From Ascarosepion bandense (lineage: Eukaryota > Mollusca > Cephalopoda > Sepiida > Sepiidae), in the NCBI GenBank assembly GCA_037127315.1, contig JBBBDQ010001275.1, positions 2,256,501-2,320,500 of the forward strand: a stretch of DNA of 64,000 nt, written 5' to 3'. Below the pieces are notes generated by a model that saw only the letters and a program-made list of their open reading frames with translations, was not told where the DNA came from and did not search any database. A program made the translations under genes and the position numbers. Of this stretch, positions 1 through 10,445 are shown piece after piece; position 1 is the first letter of the stretch; each line of letters opens with the position of its first letter.

Positions 1-63
1 AGTATAGGGTTTAGGAGAGATAGTAAAAATAAGTGCTACAAAAGACAGAAAATTGTGAAGAGC
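1..63 (+). mobile_element. L-B (RTE-like LINE) 3' end fragment
   Basis: The first bases match the end of the L-B copies at 7.55-8.04 kb and 48.4-49.2 kb (GGAGAGATAGTAAAAA, then AAGTGCTACAAAAGACAG). In those copies this stretch follows the reverse transcriptase and runs to the 3' end. Only the tail is inside the window. The assignment rests on similarity to other copies here. Confidence 0.6.
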
Positions 64-1747
64 CATTAACTAAACCTAGTCAGCTGGAACAGTAGTATTC
101 AATCCTCGGCTAGATAAGTCACTGTAATAGTATTATCTTATTTTAAAAATATTATAATTATTTTTATTCTGATACACACTGTACATTACTCAATGAGTAG
201 ATTATACAGTTATTTCAGAAAGTCTCCATGATGTTGTCTTTCATTACTATTTATATCAGTGACATTAGGACATTTATTATATGATGTCCTTGGAGTCTAG
301 AGGTTATTGCTGTGGAAAATAGTATGTCAAGTTCAAATTCCAGCAAAGGCCATTGTTTTTACTTTCACACAAATACCATTAAGAATGATATGAATTTATC
401 CCTTCATTTCCGAGCAAGAAGTAAATAGACTGGTACACTAGTTCTCTAGCTTTGATTGGCAACCACTATAGGTGAAGAAGAATTCTGAATCTAAAACCAC
501 CTTTGACTAGCAATTCCAACCCAGCTCTGAAAATCATAGCAGAAATACTGAGTGCAGTTGTGGCCTTACACTATAGAGGGAGCCTACTGCAGAGTTAACA
601 CACACACATATGTACCATCAAACATTCACTAAAAAATGAACATATACGCTGAAAAAATGTCCCAACTTAATAAAAACAAAATTTTAATGCGAAAATCTTT
701 ATTATCATTCAGAAGAGGAAAGACCAAAAAAAACTTTTTGATAATTAAATTTTTTAGAACTTACAAAATTTTGGTAAATAACGTTTTTCTTGCCCCAGTG
801 TGCGACCATATTAATTTCAATCCCCATATGAATGACAGCAAAACACTTAACCCTCCCCTTTTATTGGTAGAAGAACACAGACACATGCTAAGAATTTTTT
901 CATAGCCAATAAAATAGGCCAGTTAGCAGTTTGATATGACTCAATCTTGATCTGTCCAGTCTTTAAGTCAAAACAATATATTCGCTTGTCTAGACTTGCT
1001 TTTTGTGTCAATGCTAAATCTTAGTTTGTGAACTTTTTGTCATATTACTGTTGATTTGTCTTGCATAAATTGTTTGTTTGATTGATATTCTTTTTTGCTC
1101 TATTCCTTTCTTTTCTTTCTCTTGTTATTGCTTTTTGCAAACATTCTTAATTCTTTTTGTTGGACAGCTCTGTTACTTATTTTATATTAGATCATGACTA
1201 CTCCCTGGAGTAATTCTTTCAAAAATCAGATCTTCTTGGATTTTAATTAATTAGTTTTATGACAATAGTTTCTTCTTCCGCACTTCTTGCTTGTCGGACC
1301 CTCTTCTGGCTTCTTGCTTTTTAACTGACTTTGAGTCTCAGAAATGTAAATGCATTGTCAATCATGAAGATCTGTCTCCTTAATTCCTGTTTTTATAATC
1401 CTCTCTCTCTCTCTCTCTAATAATACTTTTTTCATATTATTTCACACTGAGTAGCCTCTTGTGTCTTAGTAGCTTTATCTCCTTGCTTTGGGATGTAATG
1501 ATTTTTACAAATCAAAGCTGTTTTCTCAAATGTCTGAACAAGTATTTTTGTCTCAGGCTTTGAGATTATTTTTTATTATTCAATTAATCTTTTTACTATA
1601 ATTTTTCATATAGAAATGCAAATGATACAGTGTTGATAGGTGACCTAGAAAGATACTACAAAAACTCCTATAGAATTTGATAATGTATTGTATCTGGAAC
1701 AAGGGTAGAATTTAACAAAGTGTAAATCTGATTGGAAAGATTACCAA
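64..1747. other. AT-rich stretch without recognised gene
   Basis: No coding region with recognisable domains is seen on either strand. A methionine-started frame of 89 codons at 636-905 (+) is lysine-rich, of low complexity, and has no motif I know. A short CT-dinucleotide run lies at 1400-1419. Around 1265-1320 there are weak echoes of the L-A 3' coding region, too degraded to assign. Confidence 0.5.
1400..1419. repeat. (CT)n microsatellite
   Basis: A run of about nine CT units in an otherwise AT-rich stretch. Confidence 0.9.
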
Positions 1748-2146
1748 TGTAATAGAATAAAAGGGTTATTCAGCACGAGAATTATTACTGACGAGAATAG
1801 TACTACCAGGTTCTAATCCGTAAGCAAGATGGTATTTACCAGCTTCCCACCAAGGCAGATGCTACACAAGGTTAATTAATGTGGGGATTCTGAGCTCTTA
1901 AGCTCAACCGAAAATATCCCTTAGACCCAGCTTTAGGCTGGGTTGGGCTCTTGCTTTTATCCCAAATGAGAGACTACCATTTGGCAGTGCTTCGTTTAAC
2001 AAGAGAGCTTGATCACAAATGATCACACAACTCAATCCGTAAGCAAGACTCACTAGACTTGTGAAAATGCTCTTGATTATTTATTCATGATAGACTTAGT
2101 CCACCATAATGTTCATAGAGGGGTGCTGGGATATTCCATTATAACA
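1748..2146 (-). mobile_element. Candidate 3' LTR of Gypsy-A
   Basis: On the minus strand the end of the Gypsy-A integrase is followed by a G-rich, polypurine-tract-like stretch (GGGGCAGGGG), then TGTTATAATGG, which looks like an LTR start. A matching end in TATTACA falls at 1748, giving about 399 bp with a TATA-like GGGATAAAAG inside. No second LTR is seen upstream of gag, so the boundaries are inferred from one copy. Confidence 0.45.
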
Positions 2147-2228
2147 CCCCTGCCCCAAGATAATTTTTCTCAGGGAAAAAAAAAAATTATTTTCGTTAGA
2201 ACTTTCTCCTCTTTGGCTCAAGACTCAG

Positions 2229-2666
2229 TCACTTTACTTTTCTTTTCTTCCTGCAGCTTTTCCACTTCACAACCTTTTGTATTGGTGAGGTAAGTGGATT
2301 TTGGAGAGCTGGTACTGATGGTGTTAGGAACACTTTCAACTGGATTGGTGAAGATACAGGCACTGGCACCTCATATGTGTCATATAATATCTCTATTGGT
2401 ATTTCATCACTTTCTTCCATGACGTCACTGGTGTGTCTCTGCCTTATTTGGTTGATATGCTTTTTGCATTCTAATCTATTTCCTTTTATTACATACATGA
2501 TTCTGCCAAGCCTTTTTATAATTATGCCATCTTCCCAAAAACTTTTCCCACCTCTGTAGAACTTTTATATGCTTTTCTCATCTGCATCAATTTGCTGGTT
2601 TTTCAGCAAGGCTCTCTTGAATGTCTCTACAAATCTCTCACAGCCTGACCATCAGATCTAGGATGG
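2229..2666 (-). pseudogene. Gypsy-A integrase, C-terminal part
   Basis: Just inside the mariner junction the minus strand encodes a stretch like HPRSDGQA followed by RHSREPC and KTS. This corresponds to the end of the integrase catalytic core, with frame breaks. The open frame 2229-2498 then encodes a charged C-terminal tail (YVIKGNRLECKKHINQIRQR) of the kind seen after Gypsy integrases. The other half of the integrase lies beyond the mariner at 3270-3760. Confidence 0.6.
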
Positions 2667-2668
2667 TA

Positions 2669-3263
2669 ACACATCACTCAATAAGTTCCGGGTCTGAAAC
2701 ACAGATGGCACCACTAAACATCAGCAGGCAAGGTTTTGGACTCTGTATTTTGGGATGCGCAAGGTATTTTGTTCATTGATTACCTTGAGAAAGGAAGAAC
2801 CATCAATAGCAAATATTATGTAGCGTTATTAGTGCATTTGACGAAACAAAAAATCACCAAAGAAAGGCTAAAAAGGAAGAAGAAAAAGATGATCTTTCAC
2901 CAAAACAATTCACAGTGTCACAAATTGATTGCAACAATGGCAAAACTACAGGAAATGCACTTTGAATTGCTTCCACATCCACCCTATTTTCCAGATATGG
3001 CCCCCAGCAACTACTGGCTGTTTGCAGACATCAAAATAATGCTACAGAGAAAGGGATTTGGCTCGAATGAAGAAGTGATATTGCAAATTGAGGCATATTT
3101 GTGGGCAAAAGATAAATTGTTCTACAAAAAAGACATCAAATTATTAGAAAAGCATTGGAATCGGTGTATCACCCAAGAAGGAGACTATGTTGATAAATAA
3201 AGTAGAATTTTGCTTAAAAGTTATTGTTTCATTACTTAGGCCCAAGATTTATTGAGTGATTGT
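2669..3263 (+). mobile_element. Internally deleted mariner-type DNA transposon
   Basis: The element is bounded by TA dinucleotides (2667-2668 and 3264-3265). Its ends form an imperfect inverted repeat of about 28 bp: the left end reads ACACATCACTCAATAAG and the complement of the right end reads ACAATCACTCAATAAA. At about 595 bp it is much shorter than a full mariner of roughly 1.3 kb. The 5' terminal region is followed directly by the C-terminal half of the transposase, so an internal deletion removed the DNA-binding half. It sits in the Gypsy-A integrase frame, which resumes on the other side. Confidence 0.8.
2736..3200 (+). pseudogene. Mariner transposase, C-terminal fragment
   Basis: A frame of 154 codons with the mariner landmarks FWDAQG, FHQNNSQCHK, HPPYFPDMAPSNYWLF and EGDYVDK at the end. 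Mariner transposases use a D,D(34)D triad. The second acidic residue is Asn at about residue 57 and the third is Asn at about residue 92, with exactly 34 residues between them, so both visible catalytic positions are lost. The first Asp lies in the deleted half. The fragment stays open over 154 codons, which may be chance or recent insertion. It cannot be an active transposase. Confidence 0.85.
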
Positions 3264-3269
3264 TAGATG

Positions 3270-3760
3270 ATCAATAGGGATGTACAAAAGTCCTGTAAAT
3301 AGGATTCTATTATTGCTGACTAGCATTTCAGGCACTCTAAAACAATAAAAAGTTCGTTAAATGAGTTAATCATATTTGCTGCAGTTGGATGTTTGCATTT
3401 AATTACTTCCAGCAATTCAGAAAAACTGTCCACAATTATGAGCTGATAATAACCATTTATGGGTTAGGCATAATCCAAATGCAATCTTGACGATAGGATG
3501 TCTGTTTTTGGTCATGGCTGTATTTTTATATCTGGTGCATTCACCACAAGTTGGCAACCTCTAGATTCTTTCACTGTTTGCTCAATGTATTGGTCTGTTT
3601 TTGGCCAATACATGAAACCAGGCATCAGAGATTTCATTCCGGATATGCCTAAATGTCCAACGTGGAATTCTTTCACAATTTTTCTTTGCAAAGTGTAGGG
3701 TATAACAACTCTATCTGCATATAGAAGTACTTGTTTGCAAATCAAAAATGGTGATATTTT
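3270..3760 (-). pseudogene. Gypsy-A integrase, zinc-binding and core start
   Basis: The open frame 3512-3745 (-) encodes an integrase H2C2 zinc-binding region: FHVGHLGISGMKSLMPGFMYWP, then ESRGCQLV. The two histidines and one cysteine are visible. The first expected cysteine, three positions before GCQ, reads as Ser, a damaged site. The region continues in broken frames to the mariner junction. Confidence 0.7.
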
Positions 3761-4348
3761 TTATCCCTTTTTGTTACTTCTGTCCAGCCATATTTCTTTT
3801 TTTGTTTCTGTTATAAACTCATCTTTTTCCTCCAATGTCACTGGTAATTCGCAGATCATATTACAAAGAAATATGGATAGTTCATTATCCTCCTGTAATG
3901 CAGTCATCATTGTGTCTTCTAGTCGTTCAGCACAGTCCGAGATTAATCTAGATAGTCCATCAGCATGTGCTGATTCCTTCGAGAGCAAAAATTCCATTTT
4001 AAAATTGTAATTTAGTAAAATTACACCCCATCATTGTAGCCTGTTTGCTGTATATATTGGTATACCTTTTTTAGAGCCAAAAATCGTCAATAACGTCCTA
4101 TGGTCAACTTGTAATAATTATTTCTTTCTGTGAATAAAATTTTGAAATTTCTTCACTGCGTAGATTATCACCAAGGTTTCTTTTTCAATCTGACTGTAGT
4201 TCTTTTCTGCAGGTAATAATGTTCTCGATGCATGAGCTATTGGCTTAGTTGACCAATCTTTAAATTTGTAGAGAATTACAGTTCCAATGCCATAGTTACT
4301 GACATCCAAAGCTACAATTATTTCTTTCTCCAGGTCATCATGTGCCAA
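3761..4348 (-). pseudogene. Gypsy-A RNase H domain
   Basis: Frame 4118-4348 (-) encodes an RNase H start (VALDVSNYGIGTVILYKF, then PIAHASRTLLPAEKNYSQIEKETLVIIYAVKKFQNFI). It has the first Asp (ALD) and the Glu of IEKETL. Frame 3761-3997 (-) carries the downstream HADGLSRL signature that links RNase H to integrase. The piece between them is broken. Confidence 0.75.
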
Positions 4349-4378
4349 CGGTAAGTCAGATAATAAGCATTTTTTAAT

Positions 4379-5140
4379 TTATTGAATTGTGTCCTTGCAT
4401 CTTTCTGACCAATTCCATTTTCCATCTGTTTTCAATAATTCATTCAAAATGGTTCTTAAGTTATGCATATTATAGATATATGTGCCATAGTAATTGGCTA
4501 AACCCAAGAATATCTGTGAATTATTAATGTCAGTTGGTTGTTGCATGTTCTTGATAAATTCAGCCCTTTCCACATCTGGTTCTCTTCCATCTTTGTTGAT
4601 AATCTGCCTATGATACTTTATTTGCTTCAAGAAGAATTCACACTTTTCAATAGTTAATTTGAACCCATATTCATCAATTTTTTAAAAACTGCTCATATAT
4701 GTTTTTATGTTCTTTATGCTGTTTCAAACTCCAATCCAGGTAACATTGTATCCATTAATTACTGGAATAAATTAGGGGCCACCTTCAATCCAAATGGTAG
4801 ATGATTTAATTTAAAGAGACCTCAGTGTGTATTGATGACTAACAGCTTTGAAAAGTTTTCATTCACTTTTACTTGTAAGTAGGCATCTGATAGGTCAATC
4901 TTAGAGAACACCTTGCCGCCATTGAGTTTAGAAAATATGTTTTCAGGTGATGAATCAGGTAAGTGTGGTCTTTAATGCAGTCATTTAACCTGGTGGAGAA
5001 ATCTGTTTCAACTCTTTTTTTCTTATTCTTTTTCTTGACATAGACTGTAGGGGATGCTTGTCTAGAATCATCAGTTTTTGTTATTACTTCCATTTTTTCT
5101 AGTCATTCTAACTCATCATTTTTTGGATCCAGTACAGCAA
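4379..5140 (-). pseudogene. Gypsy-A reverse transcriptase, copy 1
   Basis: Frame 4379-4630 (-) encodes the RT thumb/connection region (PDVERAEFIKNMQQP, FLGLANYYGTYIYN). Frame 4869-5093 (-) encodes the start of the RT core (TVYVKKKNKKKRVETDFSTRLND). The catalytic palm lies between them in broken frames. The 4560-5140 part has a second copy directly upstream at 5165-5740. Of the two, this copy is continuous with the RNase H. Confidence 0.7.
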
Positions 5141-5164
5141 ATGGAACACTTCTCTTGGGCTTGA

Positions 5165-5800
5165 TAGCTTCAGCCCTTTCCACCTTTGTCAATAATCTGC
5201 GCAAGATACTTTATTTGCTCCATGAAGAATTCACAGTTTTCAATACTTAACTTGAACCTTTATTCATCATTTTTTTAAAAACTGCTCATACATGTTTTTT
5301 ATGTTCTTTATTATTTCGGCTTTTTACCAAAATATCATCCAAGTATGCTGTCGTAAACTCCAGTTCAGCTAACATTGTATCCATTATTTACTGGAATAAA
5401 TGAGGGGCCACCTTCAATCCAAATGGTAGATAATTCAGTTTAAAGAGAACTCTGTGCATATTAATGGCTAACATCTTTGAACAGCCTTCATTCACTTTTA
5501 CTTGTAAGTAAGCATCCGATTAGGCATTCTTAGAGAACACCTTGCCGCCATTGAGTTTAGAAAAGATGTCATCAGGTGATGGAAATGGGTAAGAGTGGTC
5601 TTTGATGCAGTAATTTAACCTGGTAGAGAAATCTGCACAAAAACTCTTATTTTCTTATTCTTGACGTAGACTGTAAGGAATGCCCATTCAGAATAGTCAA
5701 TTTTTGTTATTACTCCCATTTTCTCTAATCATTGTTTATCAGATTCAATACAGCAAATGCAACACTTCTCTTAGGCTTGAACACTAGTTTAACATTGTCT
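5165..5800 (-). pseudogene. Gypsy-A reverse transcriptase, duplicated copy 2
   Basis: This segment repeats the RT stretch 4560-5140 in the same orientation, with scattered substitutions and indels. Anchors shared by both are TCAGCCCTTTCCAC, ACTGCTCATA, CTTCAATCCAAATGGTAGAT and ACCTTGCCGCCATTGAG. The palm sequence around 5330-5345 is more complete here than in copy 1. The copies differ enough that the duplication is not recent. It could equally be two nested elements of the same family. Confidence 0.65.
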
Positions 5801-5809
5801 TTGAGTTCA

Positions 5810-6115
5810 AATTTGACTTCAGTCTTTTTCCAGTATCCAAGACCTTCAGCAAATACTCACAGAAATTCATCTCTTAATTCAGAAATGAATTTTTCTGTTT
5901 CTTTTGCTTTTTTCTTTATGGCAACATCCACCTTGTTACAAAAAGAGTTAATGGGTAATCCCCATAAGTCAAACAGAATTATCCAATCAGAACCAAACAA
6001 GTTTGTTGTGCCTGGGAGTATGTAGACTTTTGATTTGTTCAAACAACAAAATATTACAACTAAATTCACCTTTGAAATTTAGTTTTTTACCAGACACCCC
6101 TCTGGCAATTTTTTT
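5810..6115 (-). pseudogene. Gypsy-A protease and RT-linker region
   Basis: Frame 5857-6069 (-) encodes VYILPGTTNLFGSDWIILFDLWGLPINSFC. This is the hydrophobic segment that follows the active site in Gypsy aspartic proteases and precedes the RT. I could not place the active-site DTG with confidence in the broken frames just upstream. Confidence 0.55.
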
Positions 6116-6279
6116 CGAGTTTGTCAATGTTGGACAATCAATTTTTTCCAAACTTGTTCATTAAATAAATACAAATATTGCTCTCGGTACGAAGTAACAG
6201 TTTTACTGTATGGCCATTTATCTTTGCGTTTATGTTTTTTCTTTTTTTTGTTATCCAACATTTCATTTTTAGGTATGAC

Positions 6280-7300
6280 ATTCACTTCCAATTTTTTCTT
6301 CTTTTTCTGTTTGAATCTACCATTTGAGCTTTTGTGCTCATGGTAATCACACGAAAATCAGATCTTATCTCTGAAAAAGAAGTGGTTTTTGAAATGGTGC
6401 CCCCACCTGTGCATCACACGTGGATATCTTTGTTTTATTTTCAGACCATATTTTTACTTCCTGTACTCAAGAATTACACTTCTCTTGAATTCTAAAATTG
6501 TCCTTCTTGATATCAATTAAACTTTGGCACTCTTCAGTTAATCTTTGAAGTATAATGTCCAGGTCCTCAGTCATTGTTAACATACAGGATCTAATTTCTT
6601 TATTATTCGGGGCAGTCAATCTCTGTACAAATATCAGACATTTGGACAGGTCAATTGATAACTCCCTCAATTTAAACAATTCGCTTTGCAAATTTACAAG
6701 TCCAGCATGTATGACGAAATCATCCTCTTTGTCGTTCACACTATTCAGGCATTTGTAACGTGTATGGAACAAACTATCCCTCTCATCAAAAATGTTTGAT
6801 AAAATTCTAATTGTCCCTCCAAAAGACATATCCTCTGTTTTTTTTTATTTGGTATTAGTAGATTTGTGTACTTGCTATTCTCTTTGATTCCTAGTTTTTG
6901 TTTCATAGGATGTTTTTCTCCTCATCAGACCATCCTTGACATCGTTTTGTAAAAATGGTTTCATATTTATGATAACATGCAGGAAATGTTATAACATTTT
7001 CCAGATCATATTTAAACTCCAATAATGAATTTGATGTTCCTTCAGGAGAGGAAAACCCAGGATTCTGTTCCTCCATAGATCTAGTAATTATAGTTTCACA
7101 TAACAATCTCGTATCCTTAGCTTGTTGCTTTCGAAGTTGTAAAAGTTTCTCCTGAAAAATCTTTGTGAATTCCTATTTGTTGATACTGTTTTTCTTGTTG
7201 TAACATCTATTCCTGTATTAATGGAATTTGTTGTTGTTGCAACTGTAAGCTGACTTGCAAAAACTGACTTGCAAAACCTTTGTTAAATCCATCAATTGTT
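6280..7300 (-). pseudogene. Gypsy-A gag region
   Basis: Frame 6467-6829 (-) encodes a Gypsy Gag-like helical stretch (LFHTRYKCLNSV, DDFVIHAGLVNLQSELFKLREL, KCLIFVQRLTAP). Frame 6903-7106 (-) holds the upstream part (SLLEFKYDLENVITFPACYHKYETIF). Gln-rich codons near 7200-7260 fit a coiled N-terminus. Towards 6350-6280 a lysine-rich stretch with a Cys/His pair may be the remnant of a nucleocapsid knuckle. Gag is broken at least twice. Confidence 0.65.
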
Positions 7301-7544
7301 CTATTTTCTTGTAAAAAAATATTTCCACAGAAAAACATTCAAAGAAAAAAAGAAAATGACATGTCACTAAGCCATGTCAAATTTAGTATTATTCCTTTAA
7401 ACAACTGTTCTCGTTTTTATATGCAAATTAGAGTTTGTGAAGATTCAAATGCAAAGTCAGAGTCAATGTCGTGGATGTTGTTTTCCGCAAATTTCTCCTT
7501 GTTCAAATCTTGTTTCAGTTTTGTTTTAAGTGATGATAAAAAAT

Positions 7545-8043
7545 GCAACACTGAAATGTGAAATTACATTGGAATAGCAAAAGACACTTTCCAAACGTTA
7601 AGCAAAGTATCAAGAAAGAGGAAAATTTTATTAGAAACAAGGAAATAAGTACTGAACTGTTACATAATGAAATTTGAGTTGTGGTTTCACAAAAGGGCAC
7701 TGAGAATACCATGGACTCAACATGTGATCAACAATGAAGTTTTAAGGAAAATAGAAACACAAAGGATATTTACACTTGGAACAAAAAAGACAGAGTTGAA
7801 ATTTTGGGGCACATAATGAAGAAAGAGAGCTTAGAAAGTTTGACACTCAGAGGACACTGAAGACAAGTGAGAGATCGAAAAGTAGTAGAGAGACTACCTA
7901 ATGGAACCTTTGTAAATGGCTGGCAGAACAGGGATTAGGAGGGATAGCAAAAAGACAAACTATAGTGAGAGCTAAGACAGGAAGTTGTGGAGAACTATGC
8001 ACACTTACGTTCTGAAGTGACACAGCACATAGAAGAAGAAGAA
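7545..8043 (+). mobile_element. L-B (RTE-like LINE) 3' fragment
   Basis: This carries the degraded C-terminal coding region of the RTE-like element (LWFHKRALRIPWTQHVINNEVLRK in broken frames), then a tail ending in CACATAGAAGAAGAAGAAG. The same order of landmarks is seen in the copies at 18.4, 22.9 and 48.4 kb. It is 5'-truncated, as is usual for LINEs. It abuts the lost 5' end of Gypsy-A. Confidence 0.75.
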
Positions 8044-8045
8044 GG

Positions 8046-8175
8046 GTGGACATTTTAACACAGTGTAATGGTGAACAAACTTGTCTTGCTAGATCAAATC
8101 AATTACGACTGAATAGTGAGTTTGCTCCTCACTTAGTACTCCCTGCTCTCAGTCTTGTGCCACATCTAAATTATG
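8046..8175 (+). repeat. tRNA-derived SINE relic (tentative)
   Basis: A short repeat (AATGGTGAACAAACTTGTCT, then TGCTCCTCACTTAGTACTC) that recurs in part at 8690-8735 and 9062-9140. The copy at 8690 has a fair pol III A-box-like start (TGGCAGAATGGTCAGTG). The family assignment is tentative. Confidence 0.35.
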
Positions 8176-8675
8176 CTCCCGCTGTTTATTTTGGGCTTCT
8201 TGAAAAAATCCAAACAAGGATCTGCAATGTAATCAATCCCAATATTGCAGGTTGACTTCAATCACTTTCTCACTGATGGGATGTGGCTTCCCTTTGTCTT
8301 TTCTACAAATATTTTCACATGTTCTCTTCCAACAACCTTCTTTCCATAGTTCTCTGGCCACATGAATTTACTTGTACTACTAGACTGGCAACTAGGTCCC
8401 ACCCTTTCACCATCGAAATCGTCAAATATAACCATCATTTCTATTCATTTTCTTCTCTCGCACTTCCTGCCTGTGAAATTCACTTTCATTTACTTGCTTT
8501 CCCAATAGCTACAATTTTCAAAAGTTTAAGTAACATCAATTGCCATTTGTTGTCTTCTTGATTCCTAACCTTCATCCCCAGTAACGTGTTCCCTTTTTCT
8601 TTTTCTCTTACTGTAACCCCTTGCACACCAGTGGCAATATTGCCTTGCTTGGGATGAAACAATTATAAAAAAAAA
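8176..8675 (+). mobile_element. L-A LINE 3' fragment
   Basis: Broken frames encode the C-terminus of the L-A reverse transcriptase protein (GLLEKIQTRICNVIN, VASLCLFYKYFHMF, LATRSHPFTIEIVKYN). These match, piece by piece, the end of the long frame at 46167-48047. The element ends in the family tail (CCCCTTGCACACCAGTGGC, then GGGATGAAACAATTA) and an A-run at 8668-8675. Confidence 0.8.
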
Positions 8676-8689
8676 AAAATTGGGGCACT

Positions 8690-8735
8690 TCAATGTGGCA
8701 GAATGGTCAGTGAGTTTGTCTCATTAGATCAATAC
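8690..8735 (+). repeat. tRNA-like head fragment
   Basis: TGGCAGAATGGTCAGTGAG resembles a pol III A box (tRNA D-arm), and the next bases resemble the repeat at 8046. No B box follows, because the sequence passes straight into an L-A 3' region. Confidence 0.35.
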
Positions 8736-9058
8736 AGTAAAACCGATAAAATGTAACTGCATTTTCTACTCCAACAGCTTCTTTTCTCGCACTTCCCGCC
8801 TGTGGAATTTCCTTCCACATACTTGCTTCTCCGACAGCTACAACCTCCAGGAGTTTAAATGTAAGGGCAATAGACACCTCCTAACACACTAACTCGCACC
8901 CATTCTCTCCAACACTTTTCCTATATACCTCCTTACCCGTCTATCACCCTCCTTCTGACATTTCCTATATTTAATCACTCTCTCACCACCTTCCCCTATG
9001 TAACCCCCTGCGCTATAGTGGCAGTGGAATGCCTTGCTTGGGGTGAAATGATAAAAAA
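8736..9058 (+). mobile_element. L-A LINE 3' end copy
   Basis: Encodes the last codons of the L-A protein (FSRTSRLWNFLPHTCFSDSYNLQEFKC), a 3' UTR, and the family 3' end (AACCCCCTGCGCTATAGTGG, then TTGGGGTGAAATGATAAAAA). It is heavily 5'-truncated. The reading frame is close to that of the best copy at 46-48 kb. Confidence 0.8.
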
Positions 9059-9061
9059 AAT

Positions 9062-9140
9062 AAAAATTACAACTGAAGAGTGTGTTTGATCCTCACTGGG
9101 TGCCCGATACTTACAGCCTTGTGCCACACTTAGTCAATCA
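9062..9140 (+). repeat. tRNA-like SINE relic, third copy
   Basis: TTACAACTGAAGAGTGTGTT and TTGTGCCACACTTAGTCAAT repeat the downstream half of the 8046-8175 relic. No promoter box is visible. Confidence 0.3.
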
Positions 9141-9157
9141 CCATAAAACAAGAAGGA

Positions 9158-9440
9158 AAAAAATCTCTTCTTCTATGTGCCTTGTCTTTTCAGAATGTAG
9201 GCGATCATGGCTTTCCACATCTCCCTATCTCTAGAGGCACTTATCACACCTTCTCTTGTTCTCCCACCCAACCCCCACTCTGCCATCCACTTGCTCAAGT
9301 ATGTTATGCGCTTGCTTTCCCCTCTGTCTTTCCCTATAATGGTTTTTAGTCACTTGGCCAGATTTTGGGATGTGGGTCAGGCTGAGAACTTTTCCATATC
9401 CCCATGTAGTTTCCAATGGAAGACTTCAAACAGTGAGTTA
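9158..9440 (-). mobile_element. L-B LINE 3' fragment
   Basis: The minus strand begins at the element end (TTCTTCTATGTGCCTTGTC on the plus strand) and carries the L-B tail with GGCGATCATGGCTTTCCACA, as at 22.95 and 23.16 kb. It ends within the degraded C-terminal coding region. Confidence 0.75.
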
Positions 9441-10147
9441 TCACCTGCCATTAAGAAAAATATCAATGTAGAGAATCCTGACACCTGATAAATAGATTAT
9501 ATGCTAAGGGGAATAGCATAGCAGCAAATTTCATTCAGCAGTTTTGACAACCACTGTGTTGCCTACGATTCTGTTCTTTTTTTTACCAAATATTGTGTTC
9601 CTTTTTCTCACTTGCAAAGGAAAAAAAAATGTTTCCTTTATTGTCGTTCTGCTTATCTTATTTCATAAAACTTTTCGTTCTTCTTTCTGATAATCTTTTT
9701 AACCTCCCTGCAGGAAGCAATATCTTGTAAAGATACTTTCTATCTAAATATATCAAATATGTCTTTAGACCAAAGTATTATGATTGCTGTGGTGAAACGT
9801 TCTCAGCCCAAACAACCAAACATCATAATTTTGTTTTTTTTACAAAAGATTTGGAGTTGGACTTAGAATGTTACATCACCATTTTGTACATGCATCTGTG
9901 AATACGTAAAATATATAAAAAATCTGGACAGCAACCTTTCTTTCAAAAATGTCATATCTGGCTGGGTGCTCCTGCTATTCATCTCGAGGTTCTCAACAAA
10001 ATCCAAAGCAGAACCAGCAATGTCTTCATCTTTATTGCCATTTGTACGACGTGGAATGATAAAACTAGTGGAACTAAAGAATTCAGTTTGTCTGAACAAT
10101 TTCCAGGGAAATAGTGATAGCGTAGGGAGATGTGCAATGTTTTTTTT
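9441..10147. other. No recognised feature
   Basis: AT-rich sequence. Open frames of 60-80 codons on both strands near 9863-10167 overlap each other and show no motif. A homopolymer-rich patch lies at 9580-9640. I see nothing I can name. Confidence 0.4.
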
Positions 10148-10445
10148 AATCGTATCACCCTGAGCAAGGTGGTAATGCCACTGATGTGCAGGGGGCTACA
10201 TAAGTATAAAAAGATTAATTAGAAGAGAGTGAAGTGGAGGATGAACCAGTTAGAAAGGAGTAATAGAAGGATGAGAATGCAGGTGTGATGACAGTTTCAA
10301 AGGTGGAGAGAAAGGAAAGGATATACGAGGTGGGGAAAGAACTAGAGTCAAGTGGTTAATAGATAAGTATTGACATTGCATTTAAATTCCTGGAGGTTGT
10401 AGCCGTCAGGAGCTTTCAGGGAAAAAGTGATTGTAGGGTGAAAAA
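10148..10445 (-). mobile_element. L-A LINE 3' end copy
   Basis: The plus strand shows the complement of the family 3' end (ATCACCCTGAGCAAGGTGG, then TGCAGGGGGCTACATAAG), followed by the 3' UTR and the complement of the codons just before the stop (ATTTAAATTCCTGGAGGTTG). Degraded and 5'-truncated. Confidence 0.75.

Larger units (their letters stand above)
2147..7300 (-). mobile_element. Gypsy-A, degraded Gypsy-type LTR retrotransposon
   Basis: Read on the minus strand, gag, protease, reverse transcriptase, RNase H and integrase pieces follow in the order normal for Gypsy elements, from 7300 down to 2229. Every domain is broken by stops or frameshifts, so the copy is dead. The integrase is split by a mariner relic (2669-3263), and the RT region is present twice in tandem (about 4560-5140 and 5165-5740). 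A candidate 3' LTR adjoins at 1748-2146. No 5' LTR was found between 7300 and 7545, where an L-B fragment begins, so the 5' end appears lost. Confidence 0.8.
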
